From the NCBI GenBank assembly GCA_037074705.1, contig CM073590.1, forward strand, positions 42,121,895 through 42,185,894: a stretch of DNA of 64,000 nucleotides, in the 5' to 3' direction. The translations under genes were made by a program, and so were the position numbers. The DNA comes from Zhengitettix transpicula. Lineage: Eukaryota > Arthropoda > Insecta > Orthoptera > Tetrigidae. Below the pieces are notes generated by a model. That model ran no database searches. It was given only the letters and a program-made list of their open reading frames with translations, and was not told where the DNA came from. Below, in pieces: positions 11,571-22,130 of this stretch. How positions within the stretch are numbered: the first letter of the stretch is position 1; each line of letters starts with the position of its first letter.

Positions 11571-12085
11571 TTTTTAGGTAACAGGCTACATGAGGATAAT
11601 CCACATGGTGGTAACTCCCCTTTAATAGCATAGGAGGGGTTTGAAAAGGGGGATGTGGAAGGGTAGAGGAAGGTAGCCAAGGGCTAACTAGGACCCCGGG
11701 CTATAGTTTAAGGATCCTACCCGGCATTCACCTAAAAGTAATGCAGGACAAACCCTAGAAAAATCTGCATCAGGTAGGTCGGGTATTGGGTACTTGTCCC
11801 ACGCCCTTCCGCTAGCGGGAGAGGAGTTTGCTGTGGGGACCCAGCATTCGCTTCTCCGTGCCTCGACCAGTTTAGGAGGCAGCTGGCCGACTGTTCTAAT
11901 GGGAACAGACAACAACTCTTACGGTATGCCCAAGGTCTGTGACCCCGGAACATACACCTCTCAAAACAGGCCGAGGTGCCTCGGTATGTGGGAACCTTAG
12001 TTCAAAAAACTAGAGAGATGAGAAGGCATCCCCAAAGGTAACCTCCGCGAGAGCTGTCTGGGAAGGTTCACCTGCGAGAGAATTT
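11571..12085 (-). repeat. Repeat family 2, copy 1 (near full length)
   Basis: GC-rich dispersed repeat, here minus strand. Landmarks in the repeat's own sense: GAACTAAGGTTCCCACA, GGCCTGTTTTGAGAGG, CCCAAGGTCT-type text, TCGGCCAGCTGCCTCCTAAA, CCCGACCTACCTGATGCAG, GGTAGGATCCTTAAAC, GTTAACCCTTGGCTACC, then ATTAAAGGGGAGTT, GTAGCCTGTTACC and a short A-run. Both strands have short frames only because the GC content is high. Its base composition differs sharply from the flanks. Confidence 0.85.
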
Positions 12086-12741
12086 TCTCACAGCTTCCAT
12101 ACTAGCTAAAAAAAAATTTAATTCCTTAGAAACGCCAAAAGAAAGATAACTGTGGAATTTGCTTACATAAACTCAGCCTTCTTCAGAAAATTGAACGATT
12201 TTTCTTTCTCTCGTCTATTTTCCGAGCACCATCTCCCTCGACGTTGTCGAAACGATCTGTTTCACCACGTCGATACAGCTTTGTTTACTAAAGGAAATCA
12301 TTGTAACATTGGTGGGCACTTTATGTTTAAGATCAAAATTATAATTGAAGTACACGATCGCACCACGAAACGAAAAAAACAAAAACAAATGATGATTTAG
12401 AATAGAAATAAACTCAAACTTGACAAATGTACTAATGTTACAATACTCCCTTTCGACAATAATTTGCATTCCAAACTTTATCAGTTGTTTATATTGTTTG
12501 ATGAAGTATTAAATAGAAATCCCCTATAGTATTGTCTTTCTATATTGAAGATTGCAAAGACCCTCTAGATTTAGATAATATCTGCTTTGTAATTTATAGT
12601 ATTCTCTTTTGAATTGTATGAAGGTCACACCAAAAGTTAAAGCACAACATTTATTACAAAACTAAATTTTTATCCTACAGATATCTTATTTTTACGGTGT
12701 ATAAACAGTTAAATTTGATTAATAAAAAAATTAATTAAAAT

Positions 12742-12814
12742 TACAATTTAATGTTGCCAAAAAAAATTTTAACTATAATTTATCCATGTATACAAATTGT
12801 GAGCCGAATGTCAC
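12742..12814 (+). repeat. 73-bp dispersed repeat, copy 2
   Basis: Partner of 11431-11503. Differences are scattered substitutions around an A-run. Confidence 0.8.
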
Positions 12815-13149
12815 TTAGGAACATAATTTCATTTTTCCACATAATCCCCATCCCTCTCAGCCTCTCTGCGCATTGTCAGGAGTGAGCGCAGTGTGGGGTC
12901 TCCCCTGCGAGGAGTCTTCCGAATATTGGCGTGCCCTCTTTCATCACTTAATCTGCTTCTTCGCCGACAACTGTACTGCGATCGACAACAGCATCTCACG
13001 ACACCTTTTTCAACCTATTGTGGTTGTTTCCCACTATTTCGTTTTCATAGCACAGTAATTCTAGAACGACATAAATTTTAAAGACGATGAATGAAAAATA
13101 AATTTAAATATAAATAGTATGTTAAATTGAAAATTTAAATTTGAAAATT

Positions 13150-13434
13150 AATAATAAGATAGGTAAATACAGACGAAAGAAGTGATGATATAAATACCAC
13201 AATACGTCTCCGGGACCCTTGTACCTTTCTTTAGATGCTAACAAGAGCCTAGAGCGACACAACTGCACAATTCAGTTGACAAAACTAAAATTTTTGGCTT
13301 TTGAGTTTTGTGCAGTTGTGTTGCTCTAGGATCTTCTTAGCACCCAAAGAAAGGGGAAAGGATTCCAGAAACGTTGTGTGGTACTTATATCATCACTCCT
13401 TTTGTTTTGCATTTGACTATTTATCTTATTATTA
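13150..13434. repeat. Penelope-type terminal foldback repeat, copy P3
   Basis: Same family as 2491-2742. Left arm starts AATAATAAGATAGGTAAATAC; right arm ends TTTGACTATTTATCTTATTATT. The central part carries CTAGAGCGACACAACTGCAC on one strand and its inverse on the other, around GAGTTTTGTGCAGTTGTG. It directly precedes a GIY-YIG coding fragment, as the duplicated terminal repeat of a 5'-truncated Penelope-like element would. Confidence 0.75.
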
Positions 13435-13454
13435 AAAGTAGTATGTATTACTTT

Positions 13455-13722
13455 TGGAGTGGCCCTCGTAGCACTATCTATATTGGACAGACGAAAAGGG
13501 CATTGAAAACCAGTTAAGGAATACGTCGCGAATATTAAACAACTAGTAGAAAAACAATCCATAATTACTAATCACATCATTTTAATCAATTTAATTTCGA
13601 TTGGAAGAATACAAAAAATTGTAGATGTTGAGCACAAGGACCAAATTAGACTTATTTCTGAAATAGAGAATATAAAACTAAACATTAACTCCTTTAATGT
13701 TCAGTATGAATTGAATCTATGA
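13455..13722 (+). pseudogene. Penelope-like element C-terminus: GIY-YIG endonuclease remnant
   Basis: The conceptual product has IYIGQTKRALKT, then a frameshift and stop, then KEYVANIKQLVEK, then ITNHIILIN and a C-terminal segment (DVEHKDQIRLISEIENIKLN) ending at a TGA at 13720-13722. YIGQTKR followed by a K-E-Y/H segment and an N-H-I pair is the pattern of the GIY-YIG endonuclease that Penelope-like retroelements carry after their reverse transcriptase. Only this C-terminal part is present, so the copy is strongly truncated. It abuts foldback repeat P3. The broken frame means it is not functional. Assignment rests on motif recognition, not alignment. Confidence 0.75.
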
Positions 13723-14195
13723 CCTTATCTTTCCAACTTGATTTCTTTTCAGTTTTACTTGCATTTGGACGAGCTTACGAGTATTGTAGGCTTCAGGGAA
13801 TTCGGTCATTTGCCCGAACACTTTTCCTATACACGTTTTCCCTACGACATTATCCAGCTTTAAGTTTTCGCGAAAAGTCATTATCCTGATTGACGTTTTC
13901 CCGATGTGGCGGTTGTCGGAGGCTTCTTGTAATTTAATAATTGTGTCATAATAAAATGTGTTACCAATAAGGCAGTATTTCAAAGCAATTTAATCTACTC
14001 AGTCAAATGTCTACGTGAACTGTAAAATTTTATGATGCAGGCGTAAAGTTTTAATAGAATCTCATCTCAAGATAGATGTAAGTGCACAATTAAACTGTCT
14101 ATTTAACTTCTTTTGGCATATGTTGTATAATATTCTTGAATTACTTTAAAAAATTGGAAGTAACCTTGATTATATTTTGACCTTCGGTTTTTTGG

Positions 14196-14202
<7 letters not shown>
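13723..14202. other. Noncoding DNA after Penelope fragment
   Basis: An 88-residue minus-strand frame lies at 13717-13983 but resembles nothing I know. No repeat relation was noticed. Confidence 0.4.

Positions 14203-14242
<40 letters not shown>
14203..14242. repeat. (AT)n microsatellite
   Basis: About 20 TA units, then TGTATATGTACGTATG degeneration. Unlike most other AT runs here it does not abut a recognisable family-1 end. Confidence 0.95.
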
Positions 14243-14247
<5 letters not shown>

Positions 14248-14846
14248 GTACGTATGTATTGCGTCGGAGCTCATAACTTTCGCAATATCAAGTCTTCCGC
14301 TTATTCATTATTGATGAATACTAATTATATTTGTGCTGGGTGACATTACTTGTGGCTACTCGAAGTTAAGATATTAATGATGTCAGATTGTAAGCATAAC
14401 TTAAAGCGATGTACACTGTTACGCAAGAAGCCATGAAAGCTACACCACACAAATGCTAAAAAGAGTCCAGAAGCACTCGTACAGCCATCTTTACCTACGT
14501 CCATTACTTTAATTCTTGAAAACTGTATACAGAAGCTACAACTACCGTAAATAACGACATATAATAATATGTGTTACTTAGTTACAAAAATTCGTGACAC
14601 GTAATGCTTGCTGAAGATATCTCAACTTACAATAATCAAAGGAAAAACGTAGATAAAAATTTATTAATTAGGATTAATAAAATCGACAGCATTCGCTGCG
14701 GAATTTGTGTACAAGACAAAGTATTTAGATCTTGGGTTCACTGATATTCAAATATTTGTAAGTGCTGCTTATTAGTGGAAGGACAAGTAGTGGATATCGT
14801 TTTAATGGTTTTCGGTTTTGAAAGAAAGTGATATTGAAAAAAGCAC

Positions 14847-14851
<5 letters not shown>

Positions 14852-14886
<35 letters not shown>
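14852..14886. repeat. (AT)n microsatellite
   Basis: Pure AT run ending exactly at the TTGTAGTAATTA terminus of the next element. Confidence 0.95.
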
Positions 14887-14889
<3 letters not shown>

Positions 14890-15651
14890 AGTAATTAGTA
14901 ATTAATCCATTGTTATAATTGCAAAGTAAAGGACTCATTATTAGACTACATAAAGCGTGCACCGCGACACAGGGCGGCGAGACAAAAGAACCATTGTTGA
15001 GACGTACGCAGTACAAATTCTACGAGACGAACACACAGTCAGCGAGGAGGAGCGAAACGAAAAGGTTCCAAGTTAAAATTGAACAAAAAGTTTTTCAGTC
15101 TGTAATTCATCGAATAAGGTTACAGGAAAGTTTCTAAATAAGTAAAGCCACAAGCAGTAACCTAATAATTTCCTGCCGCAGTAAAAATTTCACAAGTAAA
15201 GACTGTTGCAAATGTCATCGAGAGGAAGTTGTTAACAATCCATCTAACCATTAATCCGGAAGGAGTTGCAGTTTCCAGAAGAGAGACCCAAAAGTTTCGA
15301 CAAGTGTTTTGTAACCAATTTAAATTCAGTGATATCCCCAAAAACGTGTGCACAGAAAACCCCAAAATTGAGACCTGGTCGGCCGTAAGTAAAAGAACTC
15401 TAAATTTATTTGTAAACCATTTCATTAAGATACGTCAGATCGTTCTTCAATTATTTCTTTTCTTTAATTGTTTTGTTAGTAAATTTAAATTCAAGTCACC
15501 CATTTATCAAACCCAGTAAAGACCCTGAGATTTTAAATATTATTATGTAATTTTATGTTGTATATTAAACTTAAATAAATTTTGTTAAATTGTTCACATA
15601 GTCATTTTTATTCAGCCACAGCCATCAGTCGTTTATATCTGTTTATTACAA
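14886..15651 (+). mobile_element. Repeat family 1, copy G
   Basis: Plus-strand copy bounded by TTGTAGTAATTA after an (AT)n run and by GTTTATTACAATATATAT. The shared core TATCAAACCCAGTAAAGACC lies at about 15506. The primer-binding-site-like motif of other copies is not clearly present. Open frames at 14919-15137 and 15229-15519 are not conserved in other copies, so I treat them as non-genic. Confidence 0.7.
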
Positions 15652-15821
15652 TATATATATATTTCAATGACGCGTGACAAATTCTAGGGGGTCCCTTCAA
15701 TAAGCACATATTTTTTCCAATATCATATTCGTATATATTCTTAATTATTTATCATTCAGGGATTTTTTCAATTCAAATAAATGCGTCATCTAATTCCAGC
15801 GCCGGGGAATAAAATAATTTC

Positions 15822-16023
15822 ATTTAAAAATATTACGTATGATCTCCATATGCCCCGTGCTATGTCTCTAAGCAAACACTTAATAAAGATTTGAAAGTAC
15901 CATACGACAAAGATGTCATCATAGAAAGAAGTAACACTCTCCACACAAAACTAGAACACATTCCTGAACTCTCTTCTGAAATACAGAAAGGCTTAATTAA
16001 ACGTAAATGGCTAAGTGATATAA
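15822..16023 (+). pseudogene. 3' end of a jockey-type non-LTR retrotransposon ORF2
   Basis: The conceptual product begins KILRMIS, shifts frame, then reads APCYVSKQTLNKDLKVP, then DVIIERSNTLHTKLEH, and ends KRKWLSDIKNI before a TAA at about 16021. This matches the usual C-terminus of jockey/CR1-like LINE polyproteins (KVLR-ivNAPWYVSN-tLh-DL-iPtv-e-I, then RLKR-KPSDL). Only about 200 bp remains, with a frameshift, and no reverse transcriptase domain is attached. A longer relative lies on the minus strand at 42990-44060. Confidence 0.7.
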
Positions 16024-16782
16024 AGAATATCTAAAAATGACTTGTCAACTACCTAGTTCTTAGGTCAGCTCATTACATTATATTGTAATATTCTGCTTGC
16101 TAAAATAATAATTTTTTAAAAAAAATTGCACCCACGTTGAAAGAAACTGGAATTGAAAAGCAACACGAGCAGTCTTCCTCTGTGAAGTATTCTGAAGATC
16201 TACTGTATGCGCAGGTTACTTCTGGTTTGCGTAGTTTAGAAACACTGACGTCATAAAATGTGCTCGTTGTTCTTGGAAGAGTCGTTTTCGTTTTGTCTTG
16301 TCCGCCTCAACCGGTTTCGAATTCCTTAAGTGAACAATTTCAGCTTTTTATTAACTATGTAGGAACTGCCGATCGCAGTTCATTATAACCACAAGGAGCA
16401 GTTGGACAATTATCTTTATTTCACGCTGGACGAAGACAAGCGCGTTTCTCCATGTTTGGCTTTACTACAAAAGTCCTTGGCAGACAAAAATTGTTGTCCG
16501 CTTCTCGCGCGACCTTCTCAACGCTTCCTTCTTCCGCATTAAGAATTGGAGAATTGCTGTGTGACTTTGTTCTTTCTTTGTTGTTACAATCATTCAATCA
16601 AAACTAACCACATTCAAACAATGTTTCGGTGAAATAATTTGAGCCTCTTGGTGGCAATGCCGTCCCAGTCGCTGCTTTTCAGTCAAAAATATAAGGTAAT
16701 TTAATTGCAGACATTTAAGCGTGCAACTTAATATATCTAGACTGTACTTTCCTAACATGCTGTTACGGTCCGCTACAAAGCC
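16024..16782. other. Noncoding DNA; single CRE octamer
   Basis: No gene is seen. A TGACGTCA octamer lies at 16245-16252, and a T6A8 tract at 16112-16125. The segment 16260-16560 is somewhat GC-richer. Confidence 0.4.
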
Positions 16783-17309
16783 TGAGAGAAGATTCTCTCG
16801 CAGGGAGTTTCTCTCGCAGGCAGAGCCTTGTAGGAGAGATACGAGGGGGCTGCCTGTGGTGATGCCTTTTCCTCTCCGCTTTTGAACTAAGGTTTCCCAC
16901 AAGCCGAGGCACCTCGGCCTGTTCTGAGAGGAGTATGTTCCGGGGTCACAGGCCTTGGGCATACGGTAAGAGTTGTCCGCTATTCCCATTGGAATAGTCG
17001 GCCAGCTGCCTCCTAAACTGGTGAAGGCACGAGGACCCCACAGCTAACTCCTCTCCCGCCATCGGAAGACCGTGGGACAAGTACCAAATGCCCGACCTAC
17101 CTGATGCAGGTTTTTCTAGGGGTTTCCCTGCATCACTTTTAGGCGAACTGCCGAGTAGGATCCATAAACCATAGCCCGGGGGCCCTAGTTAACCCTTGGC
17201 TACCTGTGTCTACCTTTCCGCATCCCCCCTTTCAGATCCCTTCCTGTGCTATTAAAGGGGAGTTGCCACCTTGTGGATTACCCTCATGCAGCCTGTTACC
17301 CTAAAAAAA
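16783..17309 (+). repeat. Repeat family 2, copy 2 (near full length)
   Basis: Plus-strand copy with all family-2 landmarks, from a GAGAGAAGATTCTCTCGCAG start to GCAGCCTGTTACCCTAAAAAAA at the end. It is one of the two longest copies. A minus-strand frame of about 130 residues crossing it (16594-16989) comes from the GC-rich repeat and is not supported as a gene. Confidence 0.85.
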
Positions 17310-19174
17310 CCTAACATGTACTCAGTCAGGAACCGCAATCCAATTCTTTCTGATACACCGGGTATAACGGACAAAACATTGCTCTCATCAAATTCGGTTC
17401 GTATCAAAAGTATAATTCATAAAAGAATTTGTTCATTGTCTCGATACACTATACAAAACACAACACATATATTTATTTATTTAAACCCAGTAAATAAGAG
17501 ACGTTGATTAACTACGAGCAGGCTCATTTTATTGAAACACCTTGTAACATGCCAACTGCTTCTTATTGCTAGCCTCCTCTCTCAACACTGTCTGTTTTAT
17601 TACGTAACTGCTTCTACTCGCACTCTCCGTTTTACCGAGGCAATGAATTTACCCACACTAATGTAAACACACCACTCCAATTGCAAATGATATAGTAAGG
17701 AAAATTTCGCGCTCGCACACCGACCCGAAGATAAATATAAATGATTATATATTCACGATTGTGTTTTAAAGGTCATGATTACGCAAGCGTGTCCACTTTT
17801 TTATGTTACGTTGTTTAAAAAATGAGGACAAGCGAAACTATACTCCGAAACAAGTTTTTATATTGACACATATGGTTATAACAAAGTATTCCTGCAATTA
17901 ATGTATTTTTGGAAAATCAAAATGGTTGAGTGTTTTACATTAATACTCCCAGTTCTCGTGTTCGAGTTTTTACCTATTCTTTAACTATGAAATGATGCAC
18001 AGCAAATCATATTTTTTCCGTCGCCGTTTTTGTTGTGTTATCACTGATTGGTTTGATTCATACCTTCACCGTGCTCTTTCCTCGGTCAAATTCTCCATAT
18101 CAGGGTATTCGCTACACCCAAAATGTCTGATCTACCAACTGTTGTACCTTTCACTGCATCTTTCATCACTGAGTTAAGTGAACCTGTAGGCTTATAATCC
18201 TTCTCGTAAATGTGCTCCAAAGTCTCGCCGATAATATTTCTTTCAAATATTTATCAGTTATTTAACCTCCACCGTACGACTAATGCACCTCATTTTAGAA
18301 GCGTCAACTCTACTTCTTTCAGGCTATGGAACTGTTCACATTTGCCTCCACACTACACCGTGCTGCTTACACTTGGAGAAACACTTAATGCAATCTAATC
18401 TTAATACGGGGAGACTGCTTGGTATTTATATTAAATGACTTAGAAAAACTACTATATTAAATATGTATCACCCACTGTTTTCGAGCGAAGGATGACTTTT
18501 GAACTCGTTTGTGGCAGGGAAATCGTAACTGTAAAATAGTATTTAGAGAATTCTTTTAACATTATACTAAAAATTTCTTATTCTAATACTTCTGAATCCA
18601 AACCTTTTTGTTCCATTGGCTGTATTAAAATCAGATGTTCAGTAAGCAGACAGTAAGTCATTCTGGAAACGCGCTACAGCAATAGCAAAAGAAACACCCA
18701 CCAAATTAGTAAAAGTTGACACAAATTACAGGTAATTCAAGTTGACGTTTAGTTAGCGTTCACAGAGTGGCAAGAATAATGGTAAACGCTATAAGTCTTA
18801 ATTAATCACCAATGTAGAAGGTAGGATTCAAAACGTAAACTCCCTTTTAGGGAGAATGATAAGAACTAGTTACCATTGTCTACTTTCTAATGAGTTTACG
18901 ACTAAATCAAGGAAATTCAGAGACTTAAGATTGGTCTCGATAGCGTTGACTACAACGAATTTTTCAATACTTGTCGGTTATTTCAAACAATTCCTAAAAA
19001 AATAACGAACTTGTTTAAAGATGAACTAGTTAACTATGTGCCAACCATTCAAATATACGCCTCTAACTCTGTAAGCCACTCTACCATTTAAATCCACCTA
19101 CAGGTACTATGTTGCATTTACTAAGATACTTATTAATCTTAGCAAGATGCGAGGTTAACCAGTAATATCGATTA
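17310..19174. other. AT-rich noncoding DNA, no gene seen
   Basis: No coding, RNA or repeat signature recognised in 1.9 kb. A 9-bp inverted repeat CGTAAACTC (18834-18842) / GAGTTTACG (18892-18900) is the only symmetry noticed. Confidence 0.5.
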
Positions 19175-19176
19175 TA

Positions 19177-19205
19177 CCACTGTGAACAAAAAGTAAGGTG
19201 AATTT
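19177..19205 (+). repeat. Mariner left terminal inverted repeat
   Basis: It begins CCACTGTGAACAAAAAGTAA and pairs with the end at 20442-20470. Flanked on the outside by TA. Confidence 0.9.
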
Positions 19206-19229
19206 ATTTATAAAATATAAATTCTTTAT

Positions 19230-20277
19230 TTATTCTTCCAAATCAATTGCATCACCTTCAAAGCAATCCCCGTCCGATAAAACGCACTTTTTCCAACGCT
19301 TTTTCCAGTCCTCGAAACAGTCGGAATAGTCTTTTTCCGGTATAGCCTTCAAGACCTTCTTCGATTCGGTTTTTATCTCCTCAATCGTGTCAAAACGGCG
19401 TCCCCGCATTGGCCTTTTGAGTTTGCTGAATAGCCAGAAGTCGCACGGAGCCAAATCAGGCGAATACGGTGGTTGCGGAAGGATATGAGTCTAGTTTTTG
19501 GCAAAAAAGAACCAATGCAGTATGACGTGGTGCAGTATCAAAATGAAGGAACCAAGAGTTGTTCGCCCATAATTCCGGCCGTTTCAGACGAATAGCTTCA
19601 CGGAAACGCTCAAATAATATTCTTTGTTGACAGTTTGGCCCAGAGGAAGGAATTCATAGTGCACCAGACCACGATAATCAAAGAAAACTGTCAACAAGAC
19701 CTTGATTTTCGATCGACTTTGCCGTGGTCTTTTCGGTCTTGCTTCACCTTTTGCACGATATTCGCTGGATTGGTCGGTGGTTTCAGGGTCGTATGAGTAA
19801 ATCCAAGTTTCGTCTCCAGTAATGATGCATTTCAAGTGGTCCTGATAGTCAGACAGCAAAGTTTCACACACATCAACGCGACGCTTTTTTTTCCAAAAAA
19901 TGGAGCGATTTTGGCACCAATCGAGACTTGACGCGTTTGAGACACAAAACATTCTTCAAAATGGTTTGGGCTGAGCCAAATGATATTCCAACACTATCAG
20001 CGAGATCTCTAATTGTCCATCGATGATTTTCAAGCACCAAATCTTTGATTTTTTGGAAGTGGCCCTCGTCGGTAGACGTTGATGGTCGTCCAGAGCGCGG
20101 TTCGTCTTCAACGCGGCCTCGGCCCTCTTTGAACTCGTTGTACCACTTATAAACGTTTTTTTGTGCCATAGTTTGATCACCAAAGGCCTTCAACAACATT
20201 TTCAACGTGTCCGCACAAGAATATTCGTTCCGCAAACAAAATTTGATGCAAGTTCTTTGCTCAACTAAATCACCCAT
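19230..20277 (-). pseudogene. Mariner transposase, inactivated
   Basis: The transposase would cut and paste the element in the nucleus. I place the start at the ATG at 20275-20277 (MGDLVEQRTCIKFC). The N-terminal helix-turn-helix region follows (KNVYKWYNEFKEGRGRVEDE, then RSGRPSTS linker). The catalytic region shows TGDETWIYSYDPE (first Asp), HFDTAP (second Asp, normally HDNAP) and YSPDLAPCDFWLF (third Asp), spaced as in D34D mariners. The end reads KRWKKCVLSDGDCFEGDA. Breaks: one extra A in an A-run near 19885-19892, an indel near 19605, another at a T-run near 19508, and an in-frame TAG at 19491-19493. It is not functional. The subfamily is not assigned. Confidence 0.92.
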
Positions 20278-20441
20278 TGCAAAAATCGAAAATTTCACTT
20301 TTGGTTATTTACAAAAACACGTGTAACTCGGAGATAATTAAACCTTTTAACAAACAGACGCTTGGCAAATATTATAGACAGTCCTACCAACCTAGGAAAA
20401 AAATTTACCTGCCTTCCTAATACCCGGGAGTTTTAAATGAC

Positions 20442-20470
20442 AATTACACCTTACTTTTTGATCACAGTGG
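20442..20470 (-). repeat. Mariner right terminal inverted repeat
   Basis: Its complement begins CCACTGTGATCAAAAAGTAA. One mismatch to the left repeat within the first 24 bases. Flanked by TA. Confidence 0.9.
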
Positions 20471-20472
20471 TA

Positions 20473-21934
20473 TATATTTTTAAATGCTCTTAGAAGTAGA
20501 AGAAAGGCTTTACTTGTCTATAAAAACTGAGATCTTTATGTTAACTGTAACAAAACAGTACTTAAAATTCGTTATTGTCACATTTGTTTAAGCTTTAATT
20601 CACCACCTACATATACATGTGTGGGGGGAAGGAGGAGGATTTTGTTGATAAGTGAAATACAAAGCATGGAAACTTGAAAACTCGCTTAATTTTTCCATAT
20701 CAAAATGGAATACATCCATACACAAGCCTGGAATTTAATTAACCTTTATTCTTCGGAGCAACTTTCCTCCATTTAAGAGATTTTATGTAAGTTTTTATTT
20801 CTGTTACTGAGCTATGTGTTTTGCAGAGGCTTTTCTAGCTGAGAAGAGTTCCGCTCACAATTCTCCTTCCGGAAGTGGAGACGCCGGCATATTTATTAGC
20901 TGTCAGAGCTACACTTGTTCACCTGCATGTTGAAAACCTTGTCCAGTGATGCCATCAATATGTATGAATGCAGCGAATATCGTAGTGACTTCCGCTTACC
21001 GCCCTATTAAAACGTTGCTATAAAATATTCACTGTCATTGAAGATAAAATCCGTTTTTCTTGGAAAAGGCAGTCATGTCATATTCATACGGTTCTCCATC
21101 TCATTCTATTCGCATGGTAAGCAAATTCTTTTTATCTCACGAGACTCGCTGAACACAACATGCTTCTTTATTTAATTTTTACACTACGATTGCTATTTCC
21201 TATCCCGTTATACCTTTGGAGTTTCCAACGTTAAAAAAATTGTGCATGCCAATTATTTTCAAAGTATTTCTCATGAATTATTATTTTGTAACAATCTTGA
21301 ACGCTTTTCTTGGGCTTCCTTCTAGATGTCCCTTTCAAATAAATAATATTGTACACTGATCATATTAAAAATTTCCTTCTGAAATCGTAATTTGGAACTA
21401 TAATATGGGTTTCTTGTATGCAAGTTTGTTGACAATGGTGTGGTAGTGACTTAATCGGGAATTCCTTTGTTTACGGAAGAATAATGTATCAGCGAGAGAA
21501 AGAAGGCGGATTGTATGAATGTTCGAACTCATCGAAACTTTATTCTGAAGACGAAACAAGTTTCTTACTGTATGAAACACTGGATTCAATCGTCCTTCTA
21601 CCCTCGTCTGTCACTTCCTTCTGTAATAGACTTAATAAAATGACAACCTATACAACGCTTCTATTTTTGAAAGATGCCGTCTTAGCAAATGATAACATTT
21701 AGTTGAATATTTCTTGGCTGTGCCCGGTCTCAGCTACCTTCTTCCTAGGTGGCAGAACTCTTTCACTTCTGCCCCCTTGGCTTGAGCTTGTGAAAGCTTT
21801 CTCTCAATTCTAGAATTGAAATTTTTAAAACGCTTGATATAAAAATCCGTTCTTCAAAGAGGTCCTAAAATTTAAATCACGTAAGAGGTGTGATTGAGTA
21901 AAAGAAAATGTAGTAGTCTCTAAATGTAGGAATT
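20473..21934. other. Noncoding DNA, no gene seen
   Basis: AT-rich, no recognisable gene or repeat. A purine-rich patch lies at 20621-20640. Confidence 0.5.
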
Positions 21935-21940
21935 TTGCAT

Positions 21941-22130
21941 CGGATCCGGAGTCGGTCGGAGGGTGGAGCTTCCAACTTGTAAGCTGTGGTCCCGAGTTCG
22001 ATTCCTGGTCCGGTCGAGATTTTTCCATCCCGATACAAATTAATTCTTGATATCTCAGGGTCGTTACATGGGCCGTATAATTATACTGACGAAATTTAAC
22101 ATTTTTATTTGAACTATTAAACAAGAATTT
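21941..22130 (+). repeat. tRNA-Thr-derived SINE-like repeat
   Basis: The segment has a degenerate A box (GTCGGTCGGAGGGTGG), an anticodon-loop-like ACTTGTAAGC with TGT (Thr) in anticodon position, and a good B box (GAGTTCGATTCC), in tRNA order and spacing over about 75 bp. It continues into a non-tRNA body (GAGATTTTTCCATCCCGATAC, then TCTCAGGGTCGTTACATGGGC). The stems are not complete enough for a functional tRNA. Only one copy is in the window, so SINE status is inferred. The 3' limit is approximate. Confidence 0.6.

Larger units (their letters stand above)
19177..20470 (-). mobile_element. Mariner-family DNA transposon, near full length (1294 bp)
   Basis: Both ends carry the terminal inverted repeat CCACTGTGAnCAAAAAGTAA-GGTG, differing at one position in the first 24 bases, and both are flanked by TA, the target duplication of Tc1/mariner elements (TA at 19175-19176 and 20471-20472). 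The length of about 1.3 kb is typical of mariner. It contains one transposase gene on the minus strand, broken by frameshifts and a stop (separate entry). Flanks look unrelated, so this is a single insertion with intact ends that could in principle be recognised by a related transposase. Confidence 0.95.

Noticed and set aside
13717..13983. 88-residue minus-strand frame beside the Penelope fragment
   Set aside because: Overlaps the end of the plus-strand GIY-YIG remnant and has no recognisable feature.
16594..16989. 131-residue minus-strand frame
   Set aside because: Most of it is the reverse translation of family-2 copy 2. Other copies are open in different frames on both strands.
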